Assembly (NCBI RefSeq): GCF_900114775.1
Contig: NZ_FOUE01000002.1
Span: 186,001-250,000, forward strand
Length of the DNA: 64,000 bases
From: Marinobacter zhejiangensis
GTDB lineage: Bacteria; Pseudomonadota; Gammaproteobacteria; Pseudomonadales; Oleiphilaceae
Direction of reading: 5' to 3'
Shown: positions 44,646-54,691 of the stretch, piece after piece
Numbering within the stretch: the first letter of the stretch is position 1
Layout: every line of letters begins with the position of its first letter
The notes under the pieces: model-generated
What the model saw: only the letters and a program-made list of their open reading frames with translations
The model's database searches: none
What the model was told of the DNA's origin: nothing
Position numbers and translations under genes: made by a program

Positions 44646-46067
44646 TCAGATACCCGGGCTCAGCGTCGGGAACGGCGCCGCCTCTTCAAGGGCAAATGCA
44701 AGTTCCAACAGGGTGCGGTCATGACCAGGTGCTGCCATCAGCTGGACGGATACCGGCAGGTGCTCGCTGGTTAATCCCATGGGAAGTGCGATGGCGGGTG
44801 CCCCAGTCACGTTGGCCAATGGGGTAAAGCCGACGTAGCCTTGCAGCCGCTGGAACAGCGTGTCGAACGGTTGCTGGGGACTCAGGTAGCCCAGTTCCGG
44901 CGTGGTATGGCTCACCACGGGCATCAGTGCTGCATCGAAGGGGGCCATGGCGGCTTCAAACCGGTGGGTGCTTCTGCGCAACCGCAAGAGGGCGCCGGGC
45001 AGTCGTGATTTATTGGCCATGAACATTCGATGCAGCCCCAAGGTCAGGCCGTCCAGTTTCTGCGCATCAAAGCTGCGATCCACCACCCAGCGTCCCGCTC
45101 CCCGTACCAGGGAGGCCATAAACCCCCAGTACAGTGCAAAATCCTCGGGAAAACTGTCATCAACGGGTATGGGCATTGGCACTACTTCATGCCCCAGTTC
45201 GGCAAGCACCTTGGCGGTATGCTCCACTGTGTCCCGGGTTTCCGGGTCGGTTCGGTGCCCGTTGAGTGAGTCCAGCACCACCCCGATACGGAGCCGCTTT
45301 GAGCCGGGGCCGATCACTTGGCCGATGGCAGGCAGTTTGCGGTTACGGAAGTGATGCTCGGCTGCGGTATAGAAGTTGGCAGTATCCCGAACGCTGCGGG
45401 TCACCACGCCTTCACTGAGAATGTTGATCGGCAGGGATCTGGCTGCCGGGTTGTCCACCAGCCGCCCCCGGCTGGGCTTCAGGCCAACCAGCCCGCAGCA
45501 GGCCGCGGGTATACGTATAGAACCGCCGCCATCGTTGGCGTGGGCGATGGGGACGACGCCTGCGGCAACCAGTGCTGCCGAGCCTCCTGACGAAGCGCCG
45601 GATGAGTACGCGGTATTCCAGGGGTTGCGGGTAGGCGCGCCGTGAGCAGGCTCGGTGCTGGCGTTCAGGCCAAACTCTGGCAGGGCGCTTTTGCCCATGC
45701 AGACCATGCCCTGATCCAGATACTGGCGAGTGAACGGGCTGTGTTTGCGGCAGGGCGCTGGACGCAGCGCCGCGCTGCCGTGGTTGGTTGGAAAACCACC
45801 GACATCGGTGTTGTCCTTGATGTAGGTGGGCACCCCCGCGAAAGCGCCGGTGCTGGCAAGGCTGACCGGCTCCCGCTCACCGGTCATCGGGACTTCGGCA
45901 TTGAGTTGTTTTGCCACCTGATCGGCCCGTTGCTGACAGGCCTTCAATACTTCCCGAGCGCTTAGCTTGCCGGATTTCAGGGCGTTGGCCAGGGCTGTGG
46001 CATCGTGATCGGCCAGGGCATCGTCAGTGAAGGCGTGGATGGCGTTCGGGTGCAGGTGTGCGGTCAT
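44646..46067 (-). CDS. amidase (amidase signature family)
   Basis: A 473-residue amidase-signature hydrolase. The Ser-cisSer-Lys triad region is visible: the lysine in YIKDNTDVGG (about 84), then the Gly/Ser-rich SSGASSGGSAALVAAG (about 153-168) and DGGGSIRIPAACCGLVGLKPS. No signal peptide. It hydrolyses a carboxamide, but this family covers many substrates (aliphatic amides, 6-aminohexanoate oligomers, nitrile-derived amides) and none can be chosen here. It is convergent with the cyclase gene, with 12 nt between. Confidence 0.9.
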   Translation of the reverse strand: MTAHLHPNAIHAFTDDALADHDATALANALKSGKLSAREVLKACQQRADQVAKQLNAEVPMTGEREPVSLASTGAFAGVPTYIKDNTDVGGFPTNHGSAALRPAPCRKHSPFTRQYLDQGMVCMGKSALPEFGLNASTEPAHGAPTRNPWNTAYSSGASSGGSAALVAAGVVPIAHANDGGGSIRIPAACCGLVGLKPSRGRLVDNPAARSLPINILSEGVVTRSVRDTANFYTAAEHHFRNRKLPAIGQVIGPGSKRLRIGVVLDSLNGHRTDPETRDTVEHTAKVLAELGHEVVPMPIPVDDSFPEDFALYWGFMASLVRGAGRWVVDRSFDAQKLDGLTLGLHRMFMANKSRLPGALLRLRRSTHRFEAAMAPFDAALMPVVSHTTPELGYLSPQQPFDTLFQRLQGYVGFTPLANVTGAPAIALPMGLTSEHLPVSVQLMAAPGHDRTLLELAFALEEAAPFPTLSPGI

Positions 46068-46122
46068 TATTATGGTTTGCCTGTTGTTATTGTTTATCTG
46101 TGCCCACGGGTGCGCCGGTGGA

Positions 46123-46905
46123 TCAGGACGCGGATTTTCGGGCTTCGGTGACGATGTCGTAGGCGTGGGTTATTTCCCGGGTTTTTTCTTCCGCCAGTTC
46201 GCGCATGCTCTCTGGCATGCCCCGGCCAGCCAGCTTATCCGGGTGATTTTCGCTCATCAGCTTGCGATAGGCTTTCTTCAGGTCTGCATCGTTGATCGCT
46301 GGATCAACCCCGAGCACTTTGTATGCATCGGCGAGCTGTTGGCTGGTCGACGCCCGGGTTGACCCTGCCTGTCCGCCGGAATGGGCCCCCCTCAACATGG
46401 CTTCAAGCTGTTCTACTTGCAGCTCAGACAACCCCAGCCCACGGGCAACACGAACCAGCATGGCGTGTTCCTGGGGGTGTACGGCACCGTCGGCTGAGAC
46501 GGCGGAGACCTGTACCTGCAAAAACAGCTGCAGCAGGAGCGGCTGCCCGCCACTGATCCGGCGAAAGCGAGCAACTTCCTGATCCAGGTCGAAGTCGGCG
46601 GATTTACCCCGGTTGAAAGCCGCTTTGGCCATCGCCCGTTGTTGTTCCGATAGACGGAACCGGGTGAAGAAGGATTCGGCCACCTGGATTTCATCCCGGG
46701 TCACCACGCCATCGGCTTTGCAGAGCGAGCCCATCACCGAAAACATGGGTTCGATGAACGTTGACTGGAGGTCGGTCAACTTGGCCCGGAGGCGGTTGCG
46801 CAGGTATTGGGCGAGCACTACGCCCGCGACGGCGCCAATCAGCAGTCCGGGAAAGCGTCCCAGCTGGTAGCCAATCAAGCCTCCGATGAACATCGGAAAA
46901 AACAT
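46123..46905 (-). CDS. djlA: co-chaperone DjlA
   Basis: A 260-residue protein with the DjlA layout: an N-terminal glycine-rich transmembrane segment (FIGGLIGYQLGRFPGLLIGAVAGV), a TerB-like helical domain (about 50-165) and a C-terminal J domain with the HPD motif in ENHPDKLAGRG (about residue 225). The J domain stimulates DnaK ATPase at the inner membrane. It is often linked to envelope-stress signalling. Starts at ATG 46905. The J-domain HPD and the N-terminal dimerising helix are intact. Confidence 0.92.
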   Translation of the reverse strand: MFFPMFIGGLIGYQLGRFPGLLIGAVAGVVLAQYLRNRLRAKLTDLQSTFIEPMFSVMGSLCKADGVVTRDEIQVAESFFTRFRLSEQQRAMAKAAFNRGKSADFDLDQEVARFRRISGGQPLLLQLFLQVQVSAVSADGAVHPQEHAMLVRVARGLGLSELQVEQLEAMLRGAHSGGQAGSTRASTSQQLADAYKVLGVDPAINDADLKKAYRKLMSENHPDKLAGRGMPESMRELAEEKTREITHAYDIVTEARKSAS

Positions 46906-46958
46906 GGTTCGGTCCTTAGTTTTCAGTTACCTGTCTGCCAGAGTATACGGGGTCGAGA

Positions 46959-49856
46959 CTACCTCGACATCTGGTAAAGGGGCTCAAGCAGCGCTTCCTC
47001 GTCGACTTTGTCGATTTGGGCGGGGGAAAGGTACGCTTCTGCGTACTGGCGATAGACACCAGACAACACGAACAGCCGGAAAACGTCACCGTCGATATGC
47101 CGTTCCGCGACCATGCGAACCATGATGCCAAGAGCCTCAGTCAGGGTCTTGCCATCCTTATAGGGGCGGTCCGTGGCCGTTAGCGCTTCGAAAATATCCG
47201 CCACGGCCATCACCTTCTCCGGAACCCCCATGTCCTTTGACCTCAACCCACAGGGGTAACCTTTCCCATCCATCCGTTCATGATGGGTGCCCGCGAGCCG
47301 TGGCACATTGGCCAGCCGGTCGGGAAGGGGCAGCGCGTCGAGCATGCAAATGGTCTGCACAATGTGCTCGTTGATCTTGAATCGCTCCTCGGGCGTGAGC
47401 GTGCCACGCTGGATCGTCAGGTTGTAGACCTCTCCGCGGTTCTGGGCATGGGAGGGCAGCTCCATGTCGAAGCCCCACTTGTTACGTGGATCGCCACGGG
47501 TCACGGGCGGAATTCGATCGCCCCAGTGACTCAGGTGCTGGGGTTTATCATCCAGCAGCTTCTCGGTGGCTGGAAGTGACGGTTCAGCGGTACTACCAAG
47601 GTGGTGCAGTTCGTCCCGTGACAGCCCAAGGCGGTCGCTGAAATGACGTTGCCAGGTCTGTTCGGCAATAAGGCGAACCTGAGCAATGTCATTCTCCGAC
47701 ATGAACTCACCGCCGATGTTGGCGTCGGCGAGCATCGCGAACTGCTGCTGCAATTCCTGTTGGCGCAGGTCGCGATTATTGCGGGCCTGCTCCGGGTTCA
47801 GGCCGTTGAGGCGATCCTTGAGGTAGCGGATCTCAGCATCGCGGTGGAGGACTTCAAAGCGGGTGCGGATCTCGTGAATCCGGTTGTAGAGGGTCTCGAG
47901 CTTGGTGGATTTATCCACCACGTATTCGGGGCTGGTGATTTTTCCGCAATCGTGAAGCCAGCTGGCCAGATGAAACTCATAGGCTTCATCCTCAGTCATG
48001 TAGAAATCCTGGAATGCCGGCTCATTGCTGGCTTGTGCAGCATCCACCAGCATCCTGGCCAGTTGTGGTACCCGTTCGCAGTGACCACTGGTGTAGGGCG
48101 ACTTGGTATCAATGGCATTGGCCACTAGCCGAATAATGCCGTCCAGCAACGCTTGCTGGTTCTCGATCAGCTCCCGGGTTTCAATGGCCACAGCAGCAGA
48201 CCCGGCGATCTCATCCACGAAGACGATGAGGTCATTGCTGAGGCGGGTCTGATCACCAGACTCCATTTCGATGACCAGTACGCCCACCAGGTTCTTCTGG
48301 CGGTTTCTCAGGATTGCGAAGATGGGGTGCCCGGAGATCTCCGTGCGCAACTGATGAATGATGTCATTGTCATCAGCATCGCGACTGACTTTGTCTATCT
48401 GCTTGGTCAGGCTGAGCCCTTCATTAACTGCCAGGTTGAGGTGTTCGGCATTGCGGGCGTATAGGTAGATGGCGCCGCGCTTCTCTCCAACAATGTGGAT
48501 GATGTGTTCCAGCACTTCTTTCAGCAGTTCATCCAGGTTCTTGCTTCGGTTCAGGGTGAGGGCGATGTTCTGGAAGCTGCGGATGGTTTTGGCCATATCG
48601 TCCAGCGCGGTGCCAAGTTTGGATGCTTCGCGGATTCGTGAGTCAACTTTGACGGAGGTATCAAAGCGGAACCGGGAAAGCGCACCAACACGGTCAGTCA
48701 GGTGTTCCAGCGGCTTGCCGACCTGATTGCCGAGGAACCAGCCGAGGATGAGGAGCAACACCGCGATGGCAGCGGCGATACGGGTCTGCAGGGCGAGGGA
48801 GGCCCAGGCGTCGGCCAGTAGCTCGTCGGCAGGGATGGCAATTACGATGCGGAGGTTATCGCTACTGAGTGCGTCCAGTTCGACGGAGAAGCCGTAAAAC
48901 GTTCGTCCCAGGCTGTCGAACGACATCACCTCTGCCTGGTCAGACAGATGGGCGATCAGCGACAGGGTTGGGTCCGGCAGCAGCGCCAGGTCGGTGAGTG
49001 CGTGCGGATCCGTGGCGTTGCTGCCAAGGCTGTTGGGACTGCTGTAGGCGATCACACCGTTGTTTTCATTAACGACGGCCAGCTGCGTACCGGGGGTCAG
49101 GCGAAGGTCAGCGAGCTTGTCACTGAGTTCAGTCACCGTGACGTCGATGCCGTTGACGAGGGTGCCGTTCATGGAACGCCGTGCCAGGGTCAGTCCGATT
49201 TCACGCGTGGAAAAGAAGACATAGGGCGAGGTCAGGATAGTACGCTCGGACTCCATAGCGAGGCGGTACCACTGACGGCTGCGTGGGTCGAAGTCATAGT
49301 CCCGTAACGCCTGGCGTTGCAGCGGGCGCAACTGTTCATCGTAGAAGTGGATTTCCACCGACATGATTCCGGGAGGAAGCCAGGTGATGGTTCTCAGCAT
49401 GAACGCCGAATTTGCGGGGGCGTCGGGGAAGAAGGTGCTGTCAGACTCCCTCAGCCTGCGCAGCAGGAAGAACTCGCCATCGGCAAAACCTGAGTAGATC
49501 GACGTAACCAGGTCGTTCTCCTGCAGGATGCTGGCAAAGACCGGCAGCCGCTCCAGTCGTTCGTCCAGTGTGGTTGAGAACTGCATGGGGTCATCCGCCA
49601 GGATACGCAGCGCGATGGCCTGAGGCTTGGTGATGGCGTCGAGGCGGTCATTGATGGCTGACGCCAGTTGCTCTGTGGTGTCTCGGGCGGCTGTGAGCTT
49701 GGCGGCTTCCAGCCCCCGGAAACTCTGAATGATGAGCACCAGGGCCAACACCAACATACCAAGGGTTATGGAGGTGGCGATGAGCAGAGCCAGTGAAATC
49801 TGAGCACGTTGCCGACGTTGCGGGTTCAAGTCATCTTCCTTGCCGGGTTGATTCAT
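46959..49856 (-). CDS. membrane HD-GYP phosphodiesterase with periplasmic sensor, HAMP and GAF
   Basis: A 965-residue protein. Membrane helix 1 is at about 20-45, followed by a long periplasmic cache-like sensor to about 345, then helix 2 (about 350-372), HAMP (to about 425), GAF (about 440-590) and the HD-GYP part. HD motif HDCGK begins near 635, and the HHERMDGKGYP motif is at about 858-868. The stretch between them is about 220 residues, much longer than the usual 60 or so. The GYP motif and flanking histidines are present, so it should degrade cyclic-di-GMP. It is a single gene and the largest in this part of the window. Confidence 0.9.
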   Translation of the reverse strand: MNQPGKEDDLNPQRRQRAQISLALLIATSITLGMLVLALVLIIQSFRGLEAAKLTAARDTTEQLASAINDRLDAITKPQAIALRILADDPMQFSTTLDERLERLPVFASILQENDLVTSIYSGFADGEFFLLRRLRESDSTFFPDAPANSAFMLRTITWLPPGIMSVEIHFYDEQLRPLQRQALRDYDFDPRSRQWYRLAMESERTILTSPYVFFSTREIGLTLARRSMNGTLVNGIDVTVTELSDKLADLRLTPGTQLAVVNENNGVIAYSSPNSLGSNATDPHALTDLALLPDPTLSLIAHLSDQAEVMSFDSLGRTFYGFSVELDALSSDNLRIVIAIPADELLADAWASLALQTRIAAAIAVLLLILGWFLGNQVGKPLEHLTDRVGALSRFRFDTSVKVDSRIREASKLGTALDDMAKTIRSFQNIALTLNRSKNLDELLKEVLEHIIHIVGEKRGAIYLYARNAEHLNLAVNEGLSLTKQIDKVSRDADDNDIIHQLRTEISGHPIFAILRNRQKNLVGVLVIEMESGDQTRLSNDLIVFVDEIAGSAAVAIETRELIENQQALLDGIIRLVANAIDTKSPYTSGHCERVPQLARMLVDAAQASNEPAFQDFYMTEDEAYEFHLASWLHDCGKITSPEYVVDKSTKLETLYNRIHEIRTRFEVLHRDAEIRYLKDRLNGLNPEQARNNRDLRQQELQQQFAMLADANIGGEFMSENDIAQVRLIAEQTWQRHFSDRLGLSRDELHHLGSTAEPSLPATEKLLDDKPQHLSHWGDRIPPVTRGDPRNKWGFDMELPSHAQNRGEVYNLTIQRGTLTPEERFKINEHIVQTICMLDALPLPDRLANVPRLAGTHHERMDGKGYPCGLRSKDMGVPEKVMAVADIFEALTATDRPYKDGKTLTEALGIMVRMVAERHIDGDVFRLFVLSGVYRQYAEAYLSPAQIDKVDEEALLEPLYQMSR

Positions 49857-49983
49857 CGGTGGCGACTTTGCAGCGGCCGCTGGCGACGGTCTCTGGCTGG
49901 TGCAGCGCCACTCATTTTAAAATAGCCGGTATTGGCTGATTTGTTGGAGCAATGATGCGATTTTTCTTTACCCGGAGCTATCA

Positions 49984-50628
49984 ATGACCGTCGATCTGTT
50001 TGGGGGTTACGATGGTCAGCCACTGACCCTGCAAAGTGGGGCGTTGGTTTTGCCTCGTTTTGCGGAGTCCCGGTCTGCTGCCTTGGTGCAGGCGATTGCC
50101 GCAGTTGCGGCGGTGGCGCCATTCCGTCGTATGGAAACGCCGGGTGGGTTTACCATGTCAGCGGCCATGACCAACTGCGGCCCGCTGGGTTGGGTCAGTG
50201 ACCGGACGGGCTATCGTTACCAGACTGACGACCCCACAACCGGCAAGCCCTGGCCAGCCATGCTGTCCATCATGCGCAACCTGGCGATGGAGGCGGCGGT
50301 GGAAGCGGGCTTCCCTGGCTTTGAGCCAGATGCCTGCCTGGTAAACCGGTATCAGCCGGGGGCTCGCATGTCGCTGCATCAGGATCGCAACGAACAGGAC
50401 TTTAGCCAGCCGATTGTGTCGGTGTCCCTGGGGCTTTCCATGGTGTTCCTGTTTGGCGGGTTACGCCGACAGGACAAGACACAAAAGATCACGTTGTCCC
50501 ATGGTGATGTCGTGGTTTGGGGTGGGCCGTCCCGGTTGCGTTACCATGGCGTTCTTGCGCTCAAGCCTGGCAGTCACCCCCAGACGGGAGCGTGCCGGTA
50601 CAACCTGACCTTCAGACGGGCAGGTTGA
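49984..50628 (+). CDS. alkB: alpha-ketoglutarate-dependent DNA dealkylase AlkB
   Basis: A 214-residue Fe(II)/2-oxoglutarate dioxygenase. The metal triad is His132-x-Asp134 in SLHQDRN and His188 in RYHGV. The 2-oxoglutarate-binding arginine is in YNLTFRR near the C-terminus. MSAAMTNCGPLGWVSD and NRYQPGARM match E. coli AlkB closely. It removes methyl groups from 1-methyladenine and 3-methylcytosine in DNA and RNA. Family length is normal. It stands alone, without ada. Confidence 0.93.
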   Translation: MTVDLFGGYDGQPLTLQSGALVLPRFAESRSAALVQAIAAVAAVAPFRRMETPGGFTMSAAMTNCGPLGWVSDRTGYRYQTDDPTTGKPWPAMLSIMRNLAMEAAVEAGFPGFEPDACLVNRYQPGARMSLHQDRNEQDFSQPIVSVSLGLSMVFLFGGLRRQDKTQKITLSHGDVVVWGGPSRLRYHGVLALKPGSHPQTGACRYNLTFRRAG

Positions 50629-50639
50629 CCGGCCCGGTA

Positions 50640-51485
50640 TCAGTGCCCGTAAACCACCAGCGACGTGTTGTTGAGTTGCAGGTTGTTCAGGGTCACCCGG
50701 CCGATGGACGGGCCATCACCGAGGGTGATGATCGGCATGTCGATATCGGTCTCGAATCGCACAATATCAATACCGAGTACATTGCTGTACGCAGCGATAT
50801 CGACGGTGTGAATATCAAGTGCCAATTTGGCCCCGATGTCGTTGATGCCGACGTACCCCCAGTCGCCCAAGGACTCGAAGTAGCTCATGCCGGCGACCTT
50901 CATGTCCTGGATGCCGATGCCAACGAAGTCGAAGTCGGCGTCAAGATCGTCGATACCGAAGGTACTTTCGATCAGCAGGTGCCCGGTGTCGTTGTCGACC
51001 TTCATACGCAGGTCCAGCGCCAGGCCGGTCATGTCGAGGGAGTTCAGCAGCCGGGTGCCGTCACCGCCGGTGGATTTCTGCAGTACCCACTCGTCGGTGC
51101 TGAGGGCAAAGTCCACAGCATTACCAAGGGTTGGCTGGGCAAACACCACCAGATCACCATCGGCCATGACATCAATGTTCAGCTTCAGGTTGTCGAGTTG
51201 CGTGCCGGACTGGGTGCCGGGGCCCCAACTGGTGGATCCGAAGTAGCTGCTCTTGTTCGCACCACCCAGGCGGATGTTGCGGATCGCAAGACTGCCTTCA
51301 TCCTGGTAGCGCAGCTCGCCGATGGAGAGGTCTGCGCTCAGTTCGATGGTAATACCGCTCTGGCCCGTCACGCTTCCCAACGACTCGTCGGACAGTGACT
51401 GGAACTGCGCATGGGCCGCTAACGGTAAACACAACGCTGACGTTGCCATCAGCGGGTAGATCCTTGTTTTCATCAGGCCTGTCAT
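50640..51485 (-). CDS. exported DUF6160-like protein
   Basis: A 281-residue exported protein. AAGGGA stands 6 nt before ATG 51485; an in-frame ATG at 51473 also exists. A signal peptide ends near LPLAAHAQF. Directly after it comes LSDESLGSVTGQSGITIEL, the D-x-x-L-x-x-VTGQ-G-I motif that marks a family (DUF6160, FilA-like) of secreted or pilus-associated proteins in gammaproteobacteria. The rest is beta-rich and repetitive (SIGELRY, LKLNIDV, LALDLRM), suggesting an outer-membrane or fibre-like beta structure. Function is unknown. It is divergent from the AraC-type gene. Confidence 0.75.
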   Translation of the reverse strand: MTGLMKTRIYPLMATSALCLPLAAHAQFQSLSDESLGSVTGQSGITIELSADLSIGELRYQDEGSLAIRNIRLGGANKSSYFGSTSWGPGTQSGTQLDNLKLNIDVMADGDLVVFAQPTLGNAVDFALSTDEWVLQKSTGGDGTRLLNSLDMTGLALDLRMKVDNDTGHLLIESTFGIDDLDADFDFVGIGIQDMKVAGMSYFESLGDWGYVGINDIGAKLALDIHTVDIAAYSNVLGIDIVRFETDIDMPIITLGDGPSIGRVTLNNLQLNNTSLVVYGH

Positions 51486-51751
51486 TACTTGTCCCTTTTG
51501 TTTTATCCGTTATTGAATGGAGCTTTGGCTCTTCTTGTTTTGGTTTTCTCGCTTTTCAGGTAGAAAAGAGATCTCGGGAGCCGGGGTTAATCAGAGACTT
51601 CCCAATTTCACACTTTTGATCGTATTAACTTTCTGTAAACCAGAGGATGAACGGCTTCACGTTTCTTATGGCGATTTAAGTGGTATGTCGTCTATTCGTG
51701 AACTGATCGTTATTTTGTTTTTAAAAGCAATAATAAGAAAAGGTAATTAAT

Positions 51752-52783
51752 GTGTTGTTGGTAGGATTTGGACTTGGCGTGCTTGCGCTAATGTTTGTTA
51801 CCGCCCTGAGGGATTTTCGGCACCTGCTGGTGGGAAAGGTGTATCTCCTGATCATTGTTTCCGCGACCGCCTTCCTGATTGATCCACTGATGCCGCCTGG
51901 CTGGCGCTGGCTGTCTTCCGACTTGCAAACAGCCTTGCCGGGCCTGTTCTGGTTGCTCTGCCAGCTGATCTTTGCGCGAAGGCCACAGTGGAAAACCGTT
52001 TGGGGGGCCATGGCGTTGTACAGCTTCCTGGTGCCCGCACTGGCCCGGCCCTTTGTTATTAAAGGGGTTTCGCCGGATATTCAGGTGTTTTTCGGCTGGA
52101 CCCTGGGGCAGTGGTTTGAGTACGCGGTGGTGCTGCACGGCCTCAGCCTTGTGGTCCGGCATTGGCGGGACGACCTGGTGGAAATGCGGCGCCGCGCCCG
52201 CCTTGGGTTCCTTCTGGTGATTGGAGGGTCGACGGCGGTGGCGACGGTCTGCCTTAATTTTGGATGGTATACCGAGCACACCCGGGGGGTGATAACCAGC
52301 GTTGCGGGGTTTGTTGCATTGGTTTTCCTGACCCGTTCCTGGGACGGCATCCTTGAGCTGGCTGCGGCGCCTCGTGCACCGCAAAAAGAGGACTTGGTTG
52401 ATGAGTCTGAATACGATGCAGGGGCGGACCCACTGCTTCAGAAGGATGAGCTGCAGCTGGCGGAACTGATGGCGGCCGGCTTTTATCGCACTGAGAAACT
52501 GACGCTCAGGAAACTATCGGACAAAATTGAGATCCCCGAGTATCGGTTGCGCAAAGTGATCAACCAGACCCTGGGCTATCGCAACTTCAACGATTACATC
52601 AACCAGTTGCGGGTGGCCGAAGCGGCAGAGCGATTGCTGGATGATGCCCAGGTCCCGGTGCTCAATGTGTCCCTGGACGTGGGCTACCGTACCCTCAGTT
52701 CCTTCAATCGGGCGTTCCGCGAAATCAAAAATACCACCCCAACCGAGTACCGTCAGCAACACCTCGAAGGCTCAGACGAATGA
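51752..52783 (+). CDS. AraC-family regulator with membrane-spanning N-terminus
   Basis: A 343-residue protein starting at GTG 51752, with AAAAGG upstream. Residues 1-205 form about six to seven hydrophobic helices (LLVGFGLGVLALMFVTAL, VYLLIIVSATAFL and others). Residues of about 235-340 form an AraC-type double HTH (LTLRKLSDKIEIPEYRLRKVINQTLG and VPVLNVSLDVGYRTLSSFNRAFRE). It is thus a membrane-tethered transcription factor. It precedes the beta-helix/cytochrome pair in the same direction, and repeated GATTTGCAC elements follow its stop, so it probably controls that pair. The signal is unknown. Confidence 0.88.
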   Translation: MLLVGFGLGVLALMFVTALRDFRHLLVGKVYLLIIVSATAFLIDPLMPPGWRWLSSDLQTALPGLFWLLCQLIFARRPQWKTVWGAMALYSFLVPALARPFVIKGVSPDIQVFFGWTLGQWFEYAVVLHGLSLVVRHWRDDLVEMRRRARLGFLLVIGGSTAVATVCLNFGWYTEHTRGVITSVAGFVALVFLTRSWDGILELAAAPRAPQKEDLVDESEYDAGADPLLQKDELQLAELMAAGFYRTEKLTLRKLSDKIEIPEYRLRKVINQTLGYRNFNDYINQLRVAEAAERLLDDAQVPVLNVSLDVGYRTLSSFNRAFREIKNTTPTEYRQQHLEGSDE

Positions 52784-52790
52784 GCAAATA

Positions 52791-52881
52791 GTGCAAATCG
52801 TGCTATTTCATGATTTGCACAGGGCCCTGTTTATCTCCCTGTGAACCCTTGCCACACAAGCCTTTGCGGGATTTGCACAGG
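52791..52881. promoter_or_regulatory. three GATTTGCAC elements before the beta-helix gene
   Basis: GTGCAAATC (52791-52799) and GATTTGCAC (52812-52820) form an inverted repeat 21 bp apart. A third copy, GATTTGCACAGG (52870-52881), repeats 52812-52823 exactly. The array lies 130-220 bp upstream of the beta-helix gene and just after the membrane AraC gene, whose product is the obvious candidate to bind it. Confidence 0.5.
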
Positions 52882-53011
52882 CCTTGTGGCTTTCTGCACA
52901 CTGGTTGTTCTCGCTTCCTCTTCGCATCCTGCCTAGTGTCGTTCGTGACACTGCGTCCTGTTTAGGGGCGCGTGCATCTATAACAACAAGCAAAAGCAAG
53001 CAGAGGATACG

Positions 53012-54589
53012 ATGCGCCAGACAAAAACATTCAAGAAATTACTCCTGGTGACCGCGATTTCGAGTGGGCTGCTACTCACTGGCTGTGGGGGGGATGATGG
53101 TAAAGATGGCAAGGACGGAACGGACGGGCAGTCCGGGGATGTGAGCACACAGCTGGGCGTTACCACATCCGGTTTCCCTATTCCTGAAGACGCCATCTTG
53201 GTGGCACCGGACGCGGAAGATGGTGACGATATTACCGAAGCGTTGTCCGTGGCATTGTTTGACGTTCCTGAAGACGCCATCGTGGTGTTGCCGAAGGGGC
53301 GCTTTGTGGTGACTGAAAGCATCGTTGTCAACAGCGCCAGCGGGCTCACCCTGACCGGTTACGGCATCAATGAAACCATCCTCGATTTCGCCAGTTCCTA
53401 TGGTGATGATGCCTTCCGTTTCCAGGGTGGTAATGGCATTACCGTTCGGGACCTTGGTGTGTATGAGGCACCCAAAAACGGCATCAAGGCGACCAACGTC
53501 AACGGCATCCACATGACCTACACCGCAACGGTTTGGGAGGGTGAGCTGGAAGCAAATAATGGCGCCTACGGCCTGTATCCGTTGAAGAGCCAGAACGTAC
53601 TGCTGGAGAACAACTACGCCTTCGGTTCTGCTGACGCTGGTATCTACGTTGGCCAGTCAGAGAACATTGTGGTTCGCAACAACACCGCCAAGCAGAACGT
53701 GGCGGGCATCGAGATTGAAAACTCCACCATGGCTGATGTTTACAACAACATCGCGGTTGGAAACTCCGGTGGCATCCTGGTGTTCGACCTGCCGGGGCTG
53801 GATAAGGCCTATGGCGGAAATGTCCGGATCTTCAATAACAACGCCTATAGCAATAATGCCGACAACGTGGGTGCGGGAGTCGTCGGTATGGTACCGCCGG
53901 GAACCGGTATTCTGAACCTGGCCACCAGTGGGGTGGAGATATACAACAATCAGATCACCGATAACGACACCACTGCGGTCGCCATCACCAGTTACTTGCT
54001 GGTGGACGATGACTTGGCGAGCTATCCCGCCAATTACGGTACCACTATGGGCAACGGCTGGAGCCCGACGCTCAAGAACGTCTATATGCACAACAATACC
54101 ATTGCCCGTAACGGTGGTAATCCGCAGGGCACCTTGCTGCAACCAATTATTGACGGTTACACAATCGGCATGGGGGTGACCTTCCCGGCCATTCTGTACG
54201 ATGGCATTGGGCAGTTTTTGTCGAACACAGGGGATCTGAGTGCATTCAACGGGCTTGTTGGCGCTGAGGCCGCAGCTGACGGTGTGAACTATAACCCCTA
54301 TGCAGCTGGCGACAGGATCTGCCTGAACAGCAACATCAATGGCAACCCCGCCCCAGATTATGCCGAGGTGAACACCGGGCTGGTTTACCCGGCGGAATTG
54401 GCCGACTTCGATCCGGCGTTGGTTGACGGTAACGGGAACCCGCTCCCGCACCTGCTGATCGATCAGATGATCAACAACACCTACCTCAACTGCACCCAGC
54501 CGCGCCTTGCGCCGGCGGTGGTGAATTTCCGCAACAACATCTACGGCTGTACTGGCGATGATCTGGCAGAAGCGGCCTGCGCGTTGTAA
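53012..54589 (+). CDS. parallel beta-helix lipoprotein (TIGR03805-like)
   Basis: A 525-residue exported lipoprotein. A hydrophobic leader ends at the lipobox LLTGC. A short DGKDGKDGTDG linker follows, then right-handed parallel beta-helix repeats: runs such as NVLLENNYAFGSADAGIYVGQS, NIVVRNNTAKQNVAGIEIENS and VEIYNNQITDND, each turn with an N-N ladder. It resembles the beta-helix family that is found next to a dihaem cytochrome partner, as here (102 nt downstream). The pair probably acts in the periplasm or outer membrane. Substrate and reaction are unknown. Confidence 0.85.
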   Translation: MRQTKTFKKLLLVTAISSGLLLTGCGGDDGKDGKDGTDGQSGDVSTQLGVTTSGFPIPEDAILVAPDAEDGDDITEALSVALFDVPEDAIVVLPKGRFVVTESIVVNSASGLTLTGYGINETILDFASSYGDDAFRFQGGNGITVRDLGVYEAPKNGIKATNVNGIHMTYTATVWEGELEANNGAYGLYPLKSQNVLLENNYAFGSADAGIYVGQSENIVVRNNTAKQNVAGIEIENSTMADVYNNIAVGNSGGILVFDLPGLDKAYGGNVRIFNNNAYSNNADNVGAGVVGMVPPGTGILNLATSGVEIYNNQITDNDTTAVAITSYLLVDDDLASYPANYGTTMGNGWSPTLKNVYMHNNTIARNGGNPQGTLLQPIIDGYTIGMGVTFPAILYDGIGQFLSNTGDLSAFNGLVGAEAAADGVNYNPYAAGDRICLNSNINGNPAPDYAEVNTGLVYPAELADFDPALVDGNGNPLPHLLIDQMINNTYLNCTQPRLAPAVVNFRNNIYGCTGDDLAEAACAL

Positions 54590-54691
54590 GCCGGCCTTCC
54601 AGAGTGATTCGCGACTGAAATAATGACGACAGGAGTGAACGCCGGGGCTGTCAGGCTCGGGTGTTCACTCCGCTGCAGAGAGTACTTCCCC

